Position numbers and translations under genes: made by a program
In this document: positions 1 to 7,901 of the stretch, one piece after another
Layout of the letters: every line of letters starts with the position of its first letter
Position numbering within the stretch: the first letter of the stretch is position 1
The notes under the pieces: model-generated
Database searches by the model: none
The model's input: the letters and a program-made list of their open reading frames with translations, nothing else
What the model was told of the DNA's origin: nothing
Assembly (NCBI GenBank): GCA_017617635.1
Contig: JAFZVW010000016.1
Coordinates: 1 to 43,899 of the forward strand
Direction: 5' to 3'
Origin: Bacteroidaceae bacterium
GTDB lineage: Bacteria > Bacteroidota > Bacteroidia > Bacteroidales > Bacteroidaceae
DNA length: 43,899 nt

Positions 1-867
1 CAGGTACAGGGTGTGAAGTACGAGACGTTTGATGTCTATGACTTCCGTGGCGACAAGCTGCGCGGCAAGTTGGAGAGCTACCTGCAGAAGGATAACATCT
101 GCGCCATTGTCTACTCGAACCCCAACAACCCGTCGTGGGTCTGCCTGACGGAGAGCGAACTGCAGACGATTGGCGAACTGGCTACACAGTACGATACAAT
201 CATCATGGAGGACCTGGCTTACTTTGCCATGGATTTCCGTCAGGACCTGAGCGTTCCGTTCGAGGCTCCGTATCAGCCAACCGTTGCCCGCTATACCGAT
301 AATTATATGCTGCTGATCAGCGGCTCGAAGGCATTCAGCTATGCCGGTGAGCGAATAGGTGTGGTGTGCATCAGCGATAAGCTGTTCCTCCGTCACTACG
401 ACGACCTGGCTGCCCGTTACGAGGGTCTGCCATTCGGATTGGTATTCAGCACGCGTATGCTGTATGCCCTGTCGAGCGGTACCAGCCATTCTGCCCAGTA
501 TGCTTTGGCTGAGATGTTCCGTGCTGCCTGCGACGGCGAATACCGTTTCCGTGACGACATAAAGGTCTATGGCGAGCGTGCCAGGAAACTGAAGGATATA
601 TTCTGCCGTCACGGCTTCTACATTGTATATGACAAGGACGGCGACCAACCCGTTGCAGACGGCTTCTACTTCACCATCGGTTACCCTGGCATGACCAGCG
701 GACAGCTGGCTCAGGAGCTGATGTACTACGGCGTGAGTGTCATCTGCCTGGTGACCACGGGTTCGCATCAGGAAGGACTGCGTGTATGTACCTCGTTCAT
801 CGAGGACCATCAGTACGAGCAGCTGGAAGAGAGGATGAAGGTTTTTGAAGCAATTCATAATTCATAA
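1..867 (+). CDS. Pyridoxal-phosphate aminotransferase, class I/II (5' truncated)
   Basis: The reading frame is open from base 1, so the start lies outside the window; 288 codons are visible. A fold-type I PLP aminotransferase is shown by the segment YSNPNNPSWV (substrate/PLP Asn region), the Asp in IIMEDLAY (pairs with the pyridine nitrogen) and the Schiff-base lysine in SGSKAFSYAGERIG (Lys codon at 328-330). The reaction would be transfer of an amino group between an amino acid and a 2-oxo acid in the cytoplasm. The porin gene follows after 18 bp of AT-rich repeats, and aryl-CoA ligases lie further downstream, so an aromatic amino acid substrate is a reasonable inference. The sequence does not fix the substrate. 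Family call is firm, specificity is open. Confidence 0.88.
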   Translation, partial: QVQGVKYETFDVYDFRGDKLRGKLESYLQKDNICAIVYSNPNNPSWVCLTESELQTIGELATQYDTIIMEDLAYFAMDFRQDLSVPFEAPYQPTVARYTDNYMLLISGSKAFSYAGERIGVVCISDKLFLRHYDDLAARYEGLPFGLVFSTRMLYALSSGTSHSAQYALAEMFRAACDGEYRFRDDIKVYGERARKLKDIFCRHGFYIVYDKDGDQPVADGFYFTIGYPGMTSGQLAQELMYYGVSVICLVTTGSHQEGLRVCTSFIEDHQYEQLEERMKVFEAIHNS

Positions 868-885
868 TTCATAATTTATAATTCA

Positions 886-2016
886 ATGAAAAAGAAAACA
901 TTTTTCGTGAAGGCTACGCTGGCTGTGGCACTTGCCATCTTCAGCAGCACGGCCGCAATGGGACAAGAGACAGAGAAGGGTGACTCCACCTCAACCAAAT
1001 CTTTTCTGGAAAAGAAATGGGTGAAGGAACTGGTAAGCCGCATCAAACTGCATGGCTATGCCCAAGCCGGCTACTCGTACAACCACAACGCAATCGGCAA
1101 CACCAATACTTTTGAGCTGAAGCGCGTTCTATTTTGGGCAGAAGCAAGAATCACCGACCGCTGGTCGTTCCTATTCATGCACGACTTCTCGAGTGTCGTA
1201 CAGGAATATTACACAGACTTCAGGATTACAAGGAACAAGGCCCTCACCGTCAGGGTAGGACAATTCAAGAATGGTCTGTCACTCGAGAATCCCCTCTCCC
1301 CCACCTCTATGGAAGCAATCGACGTCTACAGCGAAGGCGTTACCTATCTGACAGGTTGCGGCAGCGACCCGCTCATGGGCGTTCAGTATGGCCGTGACCT
1401 GGGTCTCTCGCTCTATGGCGAGACCAACAACGGCAAATTCCGTTACGAGTTGGACGTGATGAACGGACAGGGAATCAACAGGAAAGACGGTAATAACTTC
1501 AAGGATTTTATCCTCCGGCTGGAATATCGTCCGGTTAAAGGTCTGAATCTGGTGGCTACCGGACAGATCGGACGGGGACATAATATCCTGACCGACGGAA
1601 AGGTTTCCGTTTATAATCCGACAATCCAGAACGGACAGGATTACAAGCGCAACCGTTGGACTTTAGGTTTTGACTACAAGAGTAAGGCGTTTAATGCTCA
1701 CGGCGAGTACTTGGAAGGCATCGACGGCGATGCTGTAAGCCGAGGCGGCTATCTGACAGGTGCTGTGCCCCTGGGAACACCCAAGGTTGAATTTGTGGGC
1801 AGCTACGACTACTTCAACTATAACACAACGCTGGGATTGGACCAGCACAAGGCAATTGCAGGACTTCAGTATTGGTTTTACAAGAAATGCCGCCTGCAGG
1901 TACAGTATGTGTACAAGAGTGCCTATCTGACAGGCAAGGCGTCCGAGCCGGGCACAGAGTTTGTCCACGGCGGAAACCATGGTATCATGTGCCAGTTGCA
2001 GGTAAGATTTAATTAA
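886..2016 (+). CDS. Outer-membrane porin, OprO/OprP-like
   Basis: A 376-residue protein with a signal peptide (MKKKTFFVKATLAVALAIFSSTAAMGQ, cut after about residue 26). The mature part has alternating hydrophobic/polar strands typical of a beta-barrel and ends in a short aromatic-containing strand (QLQVRFN). The order of features (KLHGYAQAGYSY near residue 55, LKRVLFWAEARITDRWSFLFMHDF, VRVGQFKNGLSLEN) matches the phosphate-selective porin O/P family common in Bacteroidota. It should let small, perhaps anionic, solutes cross the outer membrane. It sits between an aminotransferase (18 bp upstream) and an inner-membrane symporter (8 bp downstream), so the three are probably co-transcribed and the porin and symporter may serve the same substrate. 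The substrate itself cannot be read from the sequence. Confidence 0.8.
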   Translation: MKKKTFFVKATLAVALAIFSSTAAMGQETEKGDSTSTKSFLEKKWVKELVSRIKLHGYAQAGYSYNHNAIGNTNTFELKRVLFWAEARITDRWSFLFMHDFSSVVQEYYTDFRITRNKALTVRVGQFKNGLSLENPLSPTSMEAIDVYSEGVTYLTGCGSDPLMGVQYGRDLGLSLYGETNNGKFRYELDVMNGQGINRKDGNNFKDFILRLEYRPVKGLNLVATGQIGRGHNILTDGKVSVYNPTIQNGQDYKRNRWTLGFDYKSKAFNAHGEYLEGIDGDAVSRGGYLTGAVPLGTPKVEFVGSYDYFNYNTTLGLDQHKAIAGLQYWFYKKCRLQVQYVYKSAYLTGKASEPGTEFVHGGNHGIMCQLQVRFN

Positions 2017-2024
2017 TTTCTGAG

Positions 2025-3551
2025 ATGATAATAAAAGTTCTTCTTACCATTATCTTTCTGGTCGTAATGGTTGGTGTGGGAGTGTACTCCCGTAAGCAGG
2101 CCAGTAGTGTAGAGGGTTTTGTACTGGGCGGTCGTGCCGTAGGTCCATGGCTGACGGCTTTCGCCTTCGGAACAAGTTATTTCTCGGCAGTAGTATTCGT
2201 GGGTTATGCCGGTCAGTTCGGTTGGAAGTACGGTCTCTCCAGCGCCTGGATTGGTGTCGGCAACGCTATCATAGGTTCGCTCCTGGCATGGATAATCCTG
2301 GGCAGGCGCACAAAGCTGATGACACAGCATATCGAGAGCCGCACAATGCCCGATTTCTTCGGTACACGCTTCAGCGATCAGGGCTTGCGTGTGGCAGCAT
2401 CTATCATCGCATTCGTATTCCTGATTCCCTATACGGCAGGTGTGTACAGCGGTATCTCGCGTCTCTTCGAGATGGGTTTCGACATTCCATACGAATACTG
2501 TGTGATTATCATGTCCATACTGACGGCTGTCTATGTGATAATAGGCGGCTACAAGGCAACGGCCATGAACGACTTCATCCAGGGTATCATCATGCTCTTC
2601 GGTATTGTGGCTGTCATCATTGCCGTGCTGAATGCACAGGGCGGACTGACAACAGCTGTCGGGAAGCTGGCTGCCATCCCCTCTGACGCCAATCCTGCGG
2701 TGAACGGCGGCTTTGCATCGTGGTTCGGTCCTGACCCATGGGGCTTGCTGGGTGTTGTTATCCTGACATCGCTGGGAACAATGGGATTGCCTCAGATGGT
2801 GGGTAAGTTCTACTCGATTACCGACGAAAGCGCCATCAAGCGCGGTACTGTCATAAGCACCATATTCGCCTTCATCGTGGCTGGCGGCTGCTACTTCCTG
2901 GGTGGATTCGGCCGTCTGTACGAACCTGTTATCAACGAGGCAACCGGCAAGATTGCCTTCGACTCTATCGTACCTGCCATGCTTGTCACTTTGCCTGATA
3001 TCCTGATTGCCCTGGTGGTGCTGCTGGTGCTGAGTGCCTCGATGTCGACACTGGCATCGCTGGTACTGACATCCAGCTCGACCATGACTCTCGACCTTAT
3101 ATACCGCGACAAGAAATCCCTGCCAGGTGAGGTGGAGGAAGGCGAAATCAACGACATCGTATCAGAAAGGGTTGAACGCCGTAAGGTAGTGGTGATGCGT
3201 GTGCTGATAGTATTCTTCATTGTCATTTCCCTGATGATAGCGCTGAACCCGCCAACCTTCATTGCACAGCTGATGGGTATCTCGTGGGGTGCTCTGGCAG
3301 GTGCCTTCCTGGCTCCATTCATGCTGGGTCTCTACTGGCGCGGTGTCACCCCGACTTCTGTATGGGCATGTTTTATCTGGGGCGTAGGCCTTACCGTAAT
3401 AAACATGCTGGCAGGCAACCCAATCAACCCCATCAACTGCGGTGCAATTGCCATGCTGGGAGGATTCCCCGTGGTGCTGCTTGTCAGCCTCTTCACAAAA
3501 AAACTGCCTATGGCTGATGTGAACCGCATGTTCGAATGCTACAAGAAATAA
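2025..3551 (+). CDS. Sodium:solute symporter (SSS/SLC5 family)
   Basis: A 508-residue polytopic inner-membrane protein with about 13 hydrophobic helices. The SSS signature is visible: FAFGTSYFSAVVFVGYAGQF with WKYGLSSAWIG near residues 45-80, the loop GRRTKLMTQHIESRTMPDFFGTRF, and the SASMSTLASLVLTSSSTMTLD segment near residue 340, which in this family contributes to sodium binding. It should import an organic solute together with sodium. It starts 8 bp after the porin stop, so the two probably form one transcript. A new promoter lies after its stop, before the aryl-CoA ligase gene. Relatives carry sugars, amino acids, nucleosides, pantothenate or carboxylates. The context of aryl-CoA ligases hints at an aromatic or carboxylic acid, which is inference only. 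Confidence 0.85.
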   Translation: MIIKVLLTIIFLVVMVGVGVYSRKQASSVEGFVLGGRAVGPWLTAFAFGTSYFSAVVFVGYAGQFGWKYGLSSAWIGVGNAIIGSLLAWIILGRRTKLMTQHIESRTMPDFFGTRFSDQGLRVAASIIAFVFLIPYTAGVYSGISRLFEMGFDIPYEYCVIIMSILTAVYVIIGGYKATAMNDFIQGIIMLFGIVAVIIAVLNAQGGLTTAVGKLAAIPSDANPAVNGGFASWFGPDPWGLLGVVILTSLGTMGLPQMVGKFYSITDESAIKRGTVISTIFAFIVAGGCYFLGGFGRLYEPVINEATGKIAFDSIVPAMLVTLPDILIALVVLLVLSASMSTLASLVLTSSSTMTLDLIYRDKKSLPGEVEEGEINDIVSERVERRKVVVMRVLIVFFIVISLMIALNPPTFIAQLMGISWGALAGAFLAPFMLGLYWRGVTPTSVWACFIWGVGLTVINMLAGNPINPINCGAIAMLGGFPVVLLVSLFTKKLPMADVNRMFECYKK

Positions 3552-3568
3552 TAATGTAAACTGAAATC

Positions 3569-3599
3569 TTGTCCATACGCAGATTTTGTTGTAAATTTG
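3569..3599 (+). promoter_or_regulatory. Bacteroidota-type promoter before the first aryl-CoA ligase
   Basis: TAAATTTG at 3592-3599 fits the -7 box TAnnTTTG, and CTTG at 3569-3572 lies 19 bp upstream as a near -33 box. Transcription should start near 3606. This decides the ligase start: the ATG at 3601 would be at or before the transcript end, whereas the ATG at 3631 follows the purine-rich AGAAGAAAA. Confidence 0.7.
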
Positions 3600-3630
3600 C
3601 ATGGGACAAAACCAAAATAACAGAAGAAAA

Positions 3631-4938
3631 ATGATTTGGAATCAGAACAAAGAATGCATGAGTCGCGACGAGATGAGCGCCTTGCAAGGCAAACGCCTGC
3701 ACAAGATTGTGGAATATGTCTACCACAATGTGCCCTTCTATCGCAACAAACTGCAGGAGATGGACATCCGTCCCGATGACATCCAGACAATCGAAGATAT
3801 CAGGAAACTGCCGTTCACAACGAAGAAAGACCTCAGGGACAACTATCCTTTCGGTCTCCAGGCAGCTCCGCAGAGCGAGATTATCCGTGTTCACGCCAGC
3901 AGCGGCACAACGGGCAACCCCACCATCGTGGGCTATACACGCAAGGACATAGGTGTATGGAGCGAATGTATGGCACGCTGTCTGACGGCATACGGCATTA
4001 CACGCGACGACACTTTCTCGGTAGCATACGGCTACGGATTATTCACAGGCGGCCTGGGTGCCCACTATGGTGTGGAACACCTGGGAGCGAGTGTAATACC
4101 TGCCGGAACGGGAAATACCGAGAAGCATCTGAAACTGATTCGCGACCTGGGCATAACAGGTATCGCATGTACCCCTTCATACGCCCTGTATCTGGCAGAG
4201 ACAATGGACAAGATGGGCATCAGGAAGGAGGACCTGAAGTTGCGTTCGGGTGCCTTCGGTGCAGAGCCTTGGACAGAGAGCATGCGCAAGGAGATTGAGG
4301 AACGTCTGGGATTGAAGGGCTACAACCTGTATGGCCTCAGCGAGATAATGGGTCCCTGCGTCAGCTATGAATGTCAGGAGCAGAACGGTTCTCACATCAA
4401 CGAGGATCATTTCTATCCCGAGATTATCAATCCCGTCACTTTGGAGTCGTTGCCCAACGGTCAGTCGGGCGAGCTGGTGTTTACCACTCTTACCAAGGAG
4501 GGAATGCCTCTGCTCCGCTACCGTACACGTGACCTGTGCTCGCTTATGCCCGGACAGTGCAACTGCGGCCGTACCAGCATTCGCATGAGCCGTATCGAAG
4601 GCCGTTCGGACGATATGCTCATCATTCGCGGTATCAATGTATTCCCGTCTCAGGTGGAGAGTGTCGTACTGAGCATGCCCGAATTTGCTCCGCGCTACCT
4701 GCTTGTCGTGGATCGCGTCAACAACCTGGATACATTGCAGGTACAGGTCGAACTCCGTCAGGAATACTTCACAGCAACTTTCGATACACCTGCCGCCATT
4801 GACGACCTGGAAAAGAAACTGGCATCGAAGCTGAAGAGCGTGCTCAGCATCTCGGCCAAGGTACAGCTGAAGGCACCGGGCACCATCGAACGCAGTCAGG
4901 GCAAGAGCGCCCACATTATCGACAAGCGCAAGCTCTAA
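3631..4938 (+). CDS. Phenylacetate-CoA ligase family protein (copy 1)
   Basis: A 435-residue AMP-forming aryl-acid:CoA ligase of the PaaK family, activating an aryl acid with ATP and CoA in the cytoplasm (the reverse reaction is also possible). Visible motifs: SSGTTGNP (about 90-97, ATP loop), YGLSE (about 234-238), YRTRDL (about 297-302), GRSDDML and GINVFPSQ (about 324-341, hinge and C-terminal domain) and a C-terminal basic KRKL tail with the lysine-containing GKSAHIIDKRKL region. Length fits the family. I chose the ATG at 3631 rather than 3601 because a promoter -7 box ends at 3599. An ACT-domain gene and a second ligase follow. In Bacteroidota this ligase/ACT/ligase set is often found near indolepyruvate:ferredoxin oxidoreductase genes, which are not in this window. 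Its acid may be phenylacetate, an indole or phenol analogue, or another arylacetate. Confidence 0.88.
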   Translation: MIWNQNKECMSRDEMSALQGKRLHKIVEYVYHNVPFYRNKLQEMDIRPDDIQTIEDIRKLPFTTKKDLRDNYPFGLQAAPQSEIIRVHASSGTTGNPTIVGYTRKDIGVWSECMARCLTAYGITRDDTFSVAYGYGLFTGGLGAHYGVEHLGASVIPAGTGNTEKHLKLIRDLGITGIACTPSYALYLAETMDKMGIRKEDLKLRSGAFGAEPWTESMRKEIEERLGLKGYNLYGLSEIMGPCVSYECQEQNGSHINEDHFYPEIINPVTLESLPNGQSGELVFTTLTKEGMPLLRYRTRDLCSLMPGQCNCGRTSIRMSRIEGRSDDMLIIRGINVFPSQVESVVLSMPEFAPRYLLVVDRVNNLDTLQVQVELRQEYFTATFDTPAAIDDLEKKLASKLKSVLSISAKVQLKAPGTIERSQGKSAHIIDKRKL

Positions 4939-4949
4939 GAAGATTTAAT

Positions 4950-5017
4950 AATTTAAAGATTAAAGATTAAAAGATTAAATACCAATACTTTAAACTGTAA
5001 ACCTTAAACTTTAAACT
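4950..5017. repeat. AT-rich direct repeats between ligase 1 and the ACT gene
   Basis: The 84-bp gap holds short tandem repeats: three copies of an AAAGATT-type unit, then three TTAAACT/TAAACC-type units. It contains no Shine-Dalgarno sequence and no clear TAnnTTTG box, so the ACT gene is probably read from the upstream promoter. Similar low-complexity leaders occur before the porin gene (TTCATAATTCATAATT) and around the ABC-F gene. Confidence 0.55.
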
Positions 5018-5022
5018 GAAAT

Positions 5023-5445
5023 ATGACAATCCATCAGTTATCCATTTTCATTGAGAACCGTTCAGGTACACTTATCAAGGTTCTCGAGGCTCTGAAAGAA
5101 GCAAACATTCAGATTATAGCCTCAACAATTGCCGATACGGCAGAGTACGGAATCCTTCGCATCGTATGTGCAGAGCCAATGCGTGCCTGCGAGGAACTGA
5201 AGAAGGCAGGCATTGCCGTTGCCATCTCCGACGTCTTTGCATTGCAGCTTGACAACAAGCCTGGCTGTGCCGCAGATGTCATCGAGCTGTTCAGCAAGGC
5301 CGGAATCAGCATTACATACATCTACAGCTTCCTGTATGGCGGCAAGGGCATACTGGTGTTCCGCACCGACAATACCGAGCTGGCACGCGAGACGATAACA
5401 CGTAACAATCTGCCTTTCATCGACGAGAATGCACTCGCCCTGTAA
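5023..5445 (+). CDS. Tandem ACT-domain protein
   Basis: A 140-residue protein built from two ACT domains. The first begins with QLSIFIENRSGTLIKVLEALKEANI (residues 5-29), the usual beta-alpha-beta opening with the Gly/Leu turn, and the second covers about residues 71-140 (LDNKPGCAADVIELFSKAGISITYIYSFL). ACT domains bind amino acids or other small ligands and are usually regulatory. There is no catalytic domain, so it is likely a small-molecule sensor or modulator for the two ligases that flank it. It is 84 bp after ligase 1 and 33 bp before ligase 2. Which ligand it binds is unknown; an aromatic amino acid would fit the context. Confidence 0.85.
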   Translation: MTIHQLSIFIENRSGTLIKVLEALKEANIQIIASTIADTAEYGILRIVCAEPMRACEELKKAGIAVAISDVFALQLDNKPGCAADVIELFSKAGISITYIYSFLYGGKGILVFRTDNTELARETITRNNLPFIDENALAL

Positions 5446-5478
5446 GGCAAAAAGAATTTAATGATTTAACATTTTAAT

Positions 5479-6795
5479 ATGGACGTAAAATCCCAATACT
5501 TCCACCCTGAATTCGAGACACTCTCCCGTGAGGAAATCAACAGGTTGCAGACGCAACGCCTGCAGGAGACTGTCAAGAGATGCGCAAACGTACCATTCTA
5601 TGCCGCCAAGTTCAAGGAAATGGGAATCAAGGCAGAGGACATCACTTCGCCCGAAGACGTGCGCAAGCTGCCTTTCACCACGAAGCAGGACTTGCGCGAC
5701 AGCTATCCCTTCGGTCTTGCGGCTGTACCACTGGACGAATGCGTACGACTGCATTCGAGCAGCGGTACAACAGGTAACCCGACAGTTATCCTGCACACAA
5801 AGAACGACCTGGACGAATGGGCGAACCAGGTGGCCCGTAACCTGTGGATGGTAGGTCTCCGTCCCGGTGACGTATTTCAGAATTCGTCCGGCTACGGTAT
5901 GTTCACCGGTGGTCTTGGCTTCCAGTACGGAGCCGAGAAGCTGGGCATGCTGACGGTTCCTGCAGCAGCAGGCAACTCGTTGCGCCAGATCAAGTTCATC
6001 AAGGACTTCGGCACTACGGCAATACATGCCGTCCCCTCGTACCTGACAAGACTGTACGAAGTCATGCAGGAGCAGGGTGTTGATCCACGCAAGGATACCA
6101 GGCTCAAGGTCTTTGCCATAGGTGCTGAACCTCATTCGGAGGAACAGCGTCAGCGCATCGAGAACATGTTCGGTGTGAAGGCATACAACAGCTTTGGCAT
6201 GAGCGAGATGTGCGGCCCCGGTGTAGGATTCGAATGCAAGGAGCAGAACGGCCTGCATTTCTGGGAAGACTACTATATCGTGGAGATTGTCGACCCCGAG
6301 ACGCTGGAGCCGGTACCCGACGGAGAGATAGGCGAACTGGTGCTCACTACCCTGCGCCGCGAGGCAATGCCTCTGATCAGATACCGTACACGCGACCTTA
6401 CACGTGTTTTGGGCAGGACCTGTCCCTGCGGACGCAACCATGTACGCATCGACCGCATGAAGGGCCGCAGCGACGATATGATGGTGCTGCGTGGCGTGAA
6501 TATCTTCCCCATCCAGATCGAGAAGATACTGATGCAGTTCAGCGAACTTGCCAGCAACTACCTGATTACCCTTACTACCGACAACGACAACGACAACATG
6601 ACCGTCGAAGTGGAACTGGCAGAGATGTTCACCGACGACTATGCCCGACTGCAGGCACTGTCTAAGAACATCACACGTGCGCTCAAGGACGAAATCCTGC
6701 TGACACCAATCGTCAAGCTCGTCCCCAGAGGCTCTCTGCCTGTCAGCGAAGGCAAAGCCGTCAGGGTCGTTGACAAGAGAAAGGTTTACCAGTAG
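5479..6795 (+). CDS. Phenylacetate-CoA ligase family protein (copy 2)
   Basis: A 438-residue second member of the PaaK family. The same order of motifs is present: SSGTTGNP near residue 94, SFGMSEMCGPG in place of the YGLSE motif of copy 1, YRTRDL, GRSDDMMVLRGVNIFPIQ and a C-terminal GKAVRVVDKRK segment holding the catalytic lysine region. The two ligases share long stretches (for example KLPFTTK-DLRD-YPFGL and AMPLIRYRTRDL or its close variant) but differ in the binding-pocket half, so they are paralogues with probably different aryl acids. It lies 33 bp after the ACT gene, on one transcript. A 22-bp tandem repeat begins directly after its stop. The activity class is firm; the exact acid is not known. 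Confidence 0.88.
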   Translation: MDVKSQYFHPEFETLSREEINRLQTQRLQETVKRCANVPFYAAKFKEMGIKAEDITSPEDVRKLPFTTKQDLRDSYPFGLAAVPLDECVRLHSSSGTTGNPTVILHTKNDLDEWANQVARNLWMVGLRPGDVFQNSSGYGMFTGGLGFQYGAEKLGMLTVPAAAGNSLRQIKFIKDFGTTAIHAVPSYLTRLYEVMQEQGVDPRKDTRLKVFAIGAEPHSEEQRQRIENMFGVKAYNSFGMSEMCGPGVGFECKEQNGLHFWEDYYIVEIVDPETLEPVPDGEIGELVLTTLRREAMPLIRYRTRDLTRVLGRTCPCGRNHVRIDRMKGRSDDMMVLRGVNIFPIQIEKILMQFSELASNYLITLTTDNDNDNMTVEVELAEMFTDDYARLQALSKNITRALKDEILLTPIVKLVPRGSLPVSEGKAVRVVDKRKVYQ

Positions 6796-6798
6796 TGG

Positions 6799-6885
6799 TT
6801 AAATAGTGGTTCCATAGTTGTTAAATAGTGGTTCCATAGTTGTTAAATAGTAGTTCCATAGTTGTTAAATGATGGTTCCAGATTG
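6799..6885. repeat. 22-bp tandem repeat, four copies
   Basis: Four units with a 22-bp period start at 6799, 6821, 6843 and 6865 (the last is one base short and diverged). Each carries TTAAATAGTGGTTCCATAG or a close variant. The array fills the gap between the convergent stops of ligase 2 and the dehydrogenase. The reverse complement of part of the unit, TTAACAACTATGGAAC, reappears at 35286-35301. Confidence 0.85.
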
Positions 6886-6902
6886 TTGAACAATTGTTTA
6901 AC

Positions 6903-6952
6903 GCGGCGGAGCCGCATGGAACTACTTTTTAACGGCGCAAAGCGCCACTGGA
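6903..6952. repeat. Two small GC hairpins each followed by TGGAAC
   Basis: GCGGC-GGA-GCCGC at 6903-6915 is followed by ATGGAAC, and GGCGC-AAA-GCGCC at 6933-6945 is followed by ACTGGAAC. The same design occurs at 35260-35331. These are REP-like elements at a convergent junction and may act as weak bidirectional terminators; a short T run lies at 6926-6930. Confidence 0.6.
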
Positions 6953-6953
6953 A

Positions 6954-7901
6954 CTATTTACTTTCCAGGAACTTCTTTACAATCTCCTCTGTTTTGTCCC
7001 AGAGTTCCTGCATCTGTTTGTGGTGATAGTACTTGTCACCGACGTTGATGATGCGGTTCGAACGGTTGAAGGTTCCCGTCTGAGAGGCCTTGTCCTCGTC
7101 CAGCAACAGGCGGATGGCTGTATCTGCACCCTTTCGTGGAGTGTAGATGCAAGGACGGAAGAAGATGTCCGCCAGGAAATCTACCACAGGGATATTCATG
7201 TGAATTATGTTGGTCGAAACCATCCAGGGGTCGGCAGCATTCACCGTGATGCCCTTGTCCTTCAGGAGCTTGGCAAGCTGGAAGGTGAAGAGCGTAATCG
7301 CCAGCTTGGTGTTGCAATATATATGGATGCGATGGAAACCCTTCTTCCTGCCGCGATTGAAGAACTCGGGGAAATCCAGTCGTCCCATCCAGTAGGTTAG
7401 CGAAGCCATATTCACAATACGGCTACCCTTCCCCATCAATGGCAGCAGAAGTCGCGTAAGCAGGTATGGACCAACATAGTTCACGCTGACGGTATGCTCG
7501 ATATTGTCGGGTGTAAGACGGAACTCCGTCTGTATGGTTCCGGCATTGTTCATCAGCAGATCCAGATGGTCGAAACGCGCCTTGATTTCGTCGGCAAAGC
7601 GCCTGACGGCACTCAAGTCAGCCAGTTCGATGCCCATCACCTCGACATTTTCGTTGCCTGTTGCACGGATGATTTCCTGTCTCTTTGCCTCAGCCTCGTC
7701 GGGATGATGGCAAGCCATGATTGTATGATACCCTTTTGCGGCTACAGCCTTAGCTTCCTCGAAGCCCATTCCTGTGCCGGCTCCGGTTATGATGGCAAGG
7801 CGGCCCCCCTCCTTCTCCCCCGAGGGGGAGTGACCATAAGTCTCCCCTCGGGGAGATTTAGAGGGGGCAGCTCTGTTCTCTTTCGATTCGTTCGATTTCA
7901 T
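6954..7901 (-). CDS. Short-chain dehydrogenase/reductase, candidate hydroxysteroid dehydrogenase
   Basis: A 315-residue classical-type SDR. The cofactor loop TGAGTGMG is at 39-46, NNAG at 118-121, the structural Asn in VNYVG at 141, and the catalytic Ser167, Tyr195 and Lys199 in NMASLTY and IYCNTK. It would oxidise or reduce a hydroxyl/ketone with NAD(P)H in the cytoplasm. It ends the three-gene unit with a steroid 5-alpha-reductase and an Old Yellow Enzyme-type reductase, so a 3-hydroxysteroid (3-beta) role is inferred. The first 33 residues are odd: they come from the end of the preceding gene in another frame (MKSNESKENR) plus a GC-rich palindromic repeat (AAPSKSPRGE...EGGR), and no other in-frame ATG, GTG or TTG precedes the Rossmann fold. 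It overlaps the preceding gene by 44 bp. Family is certain, substrate inferred. Confidence 0.88.
   Translation of the reverse strand: MKSNESKENRAAPSKSPRGETYGHSPSGEKEGGRLAIITGAGTGMGFEEAKAVAAKGYHTIMACHHPDEAEAKRQEIIRATGNENVEVMGIELADLSAVRRFADEIKARFDHLDLLMNNAGTIQTEFRLTPDNIEHTVSVNYVGPYLLTRLLLPLMGKGSRIVNMASLTYWMGRLDFPEFFNRGRKKGFHRIHIYCNTKLAITLFTFQLAKLLKDKGITVNAADPWMVSTNIIHMNIPVVDFLADIFFRPCIYTPRKGADTAIRLLLDEDKASQTGTFNRSNRIINVGDKYYHHKQMQELWDKTEEIVKKFLESK
7803..7868 (-). repeat. GC-rich palindromic element, copy A (inside coding sequence)
   Basis: Read on the minus strand, an outer stem GCCCCCTC...GGAGGGGGGC encloses two hairpins: CTCCCCGAGGGGAG (7842-7855) and CTCCCCCTCGGGGGAG (7815-7830), giving a cloverleaf-like fold of 66 bp. 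It contains the last codons and stop of the OYE gene in one frame and encodes about 23 N-terminal residues of the SDR in another. Copy B at 9128-9192 has the same order of parts in the opposite orientation. Confidence 0.85.

Noticed and set aside
3601-3630. Upstream ATG of the first aryl-CoA ligase as start
   Set aside because: It directly follows the promoter -7 box and adds ten residues (MGQNQNNRRK) not typical of the family.
5458-6441. Long open frame of 327 codons on the minus strand
   Set aside because: It is antisense to the second aryl-CoA ligase, has no family sequence, and the plus-strand frame has all expected motifs.
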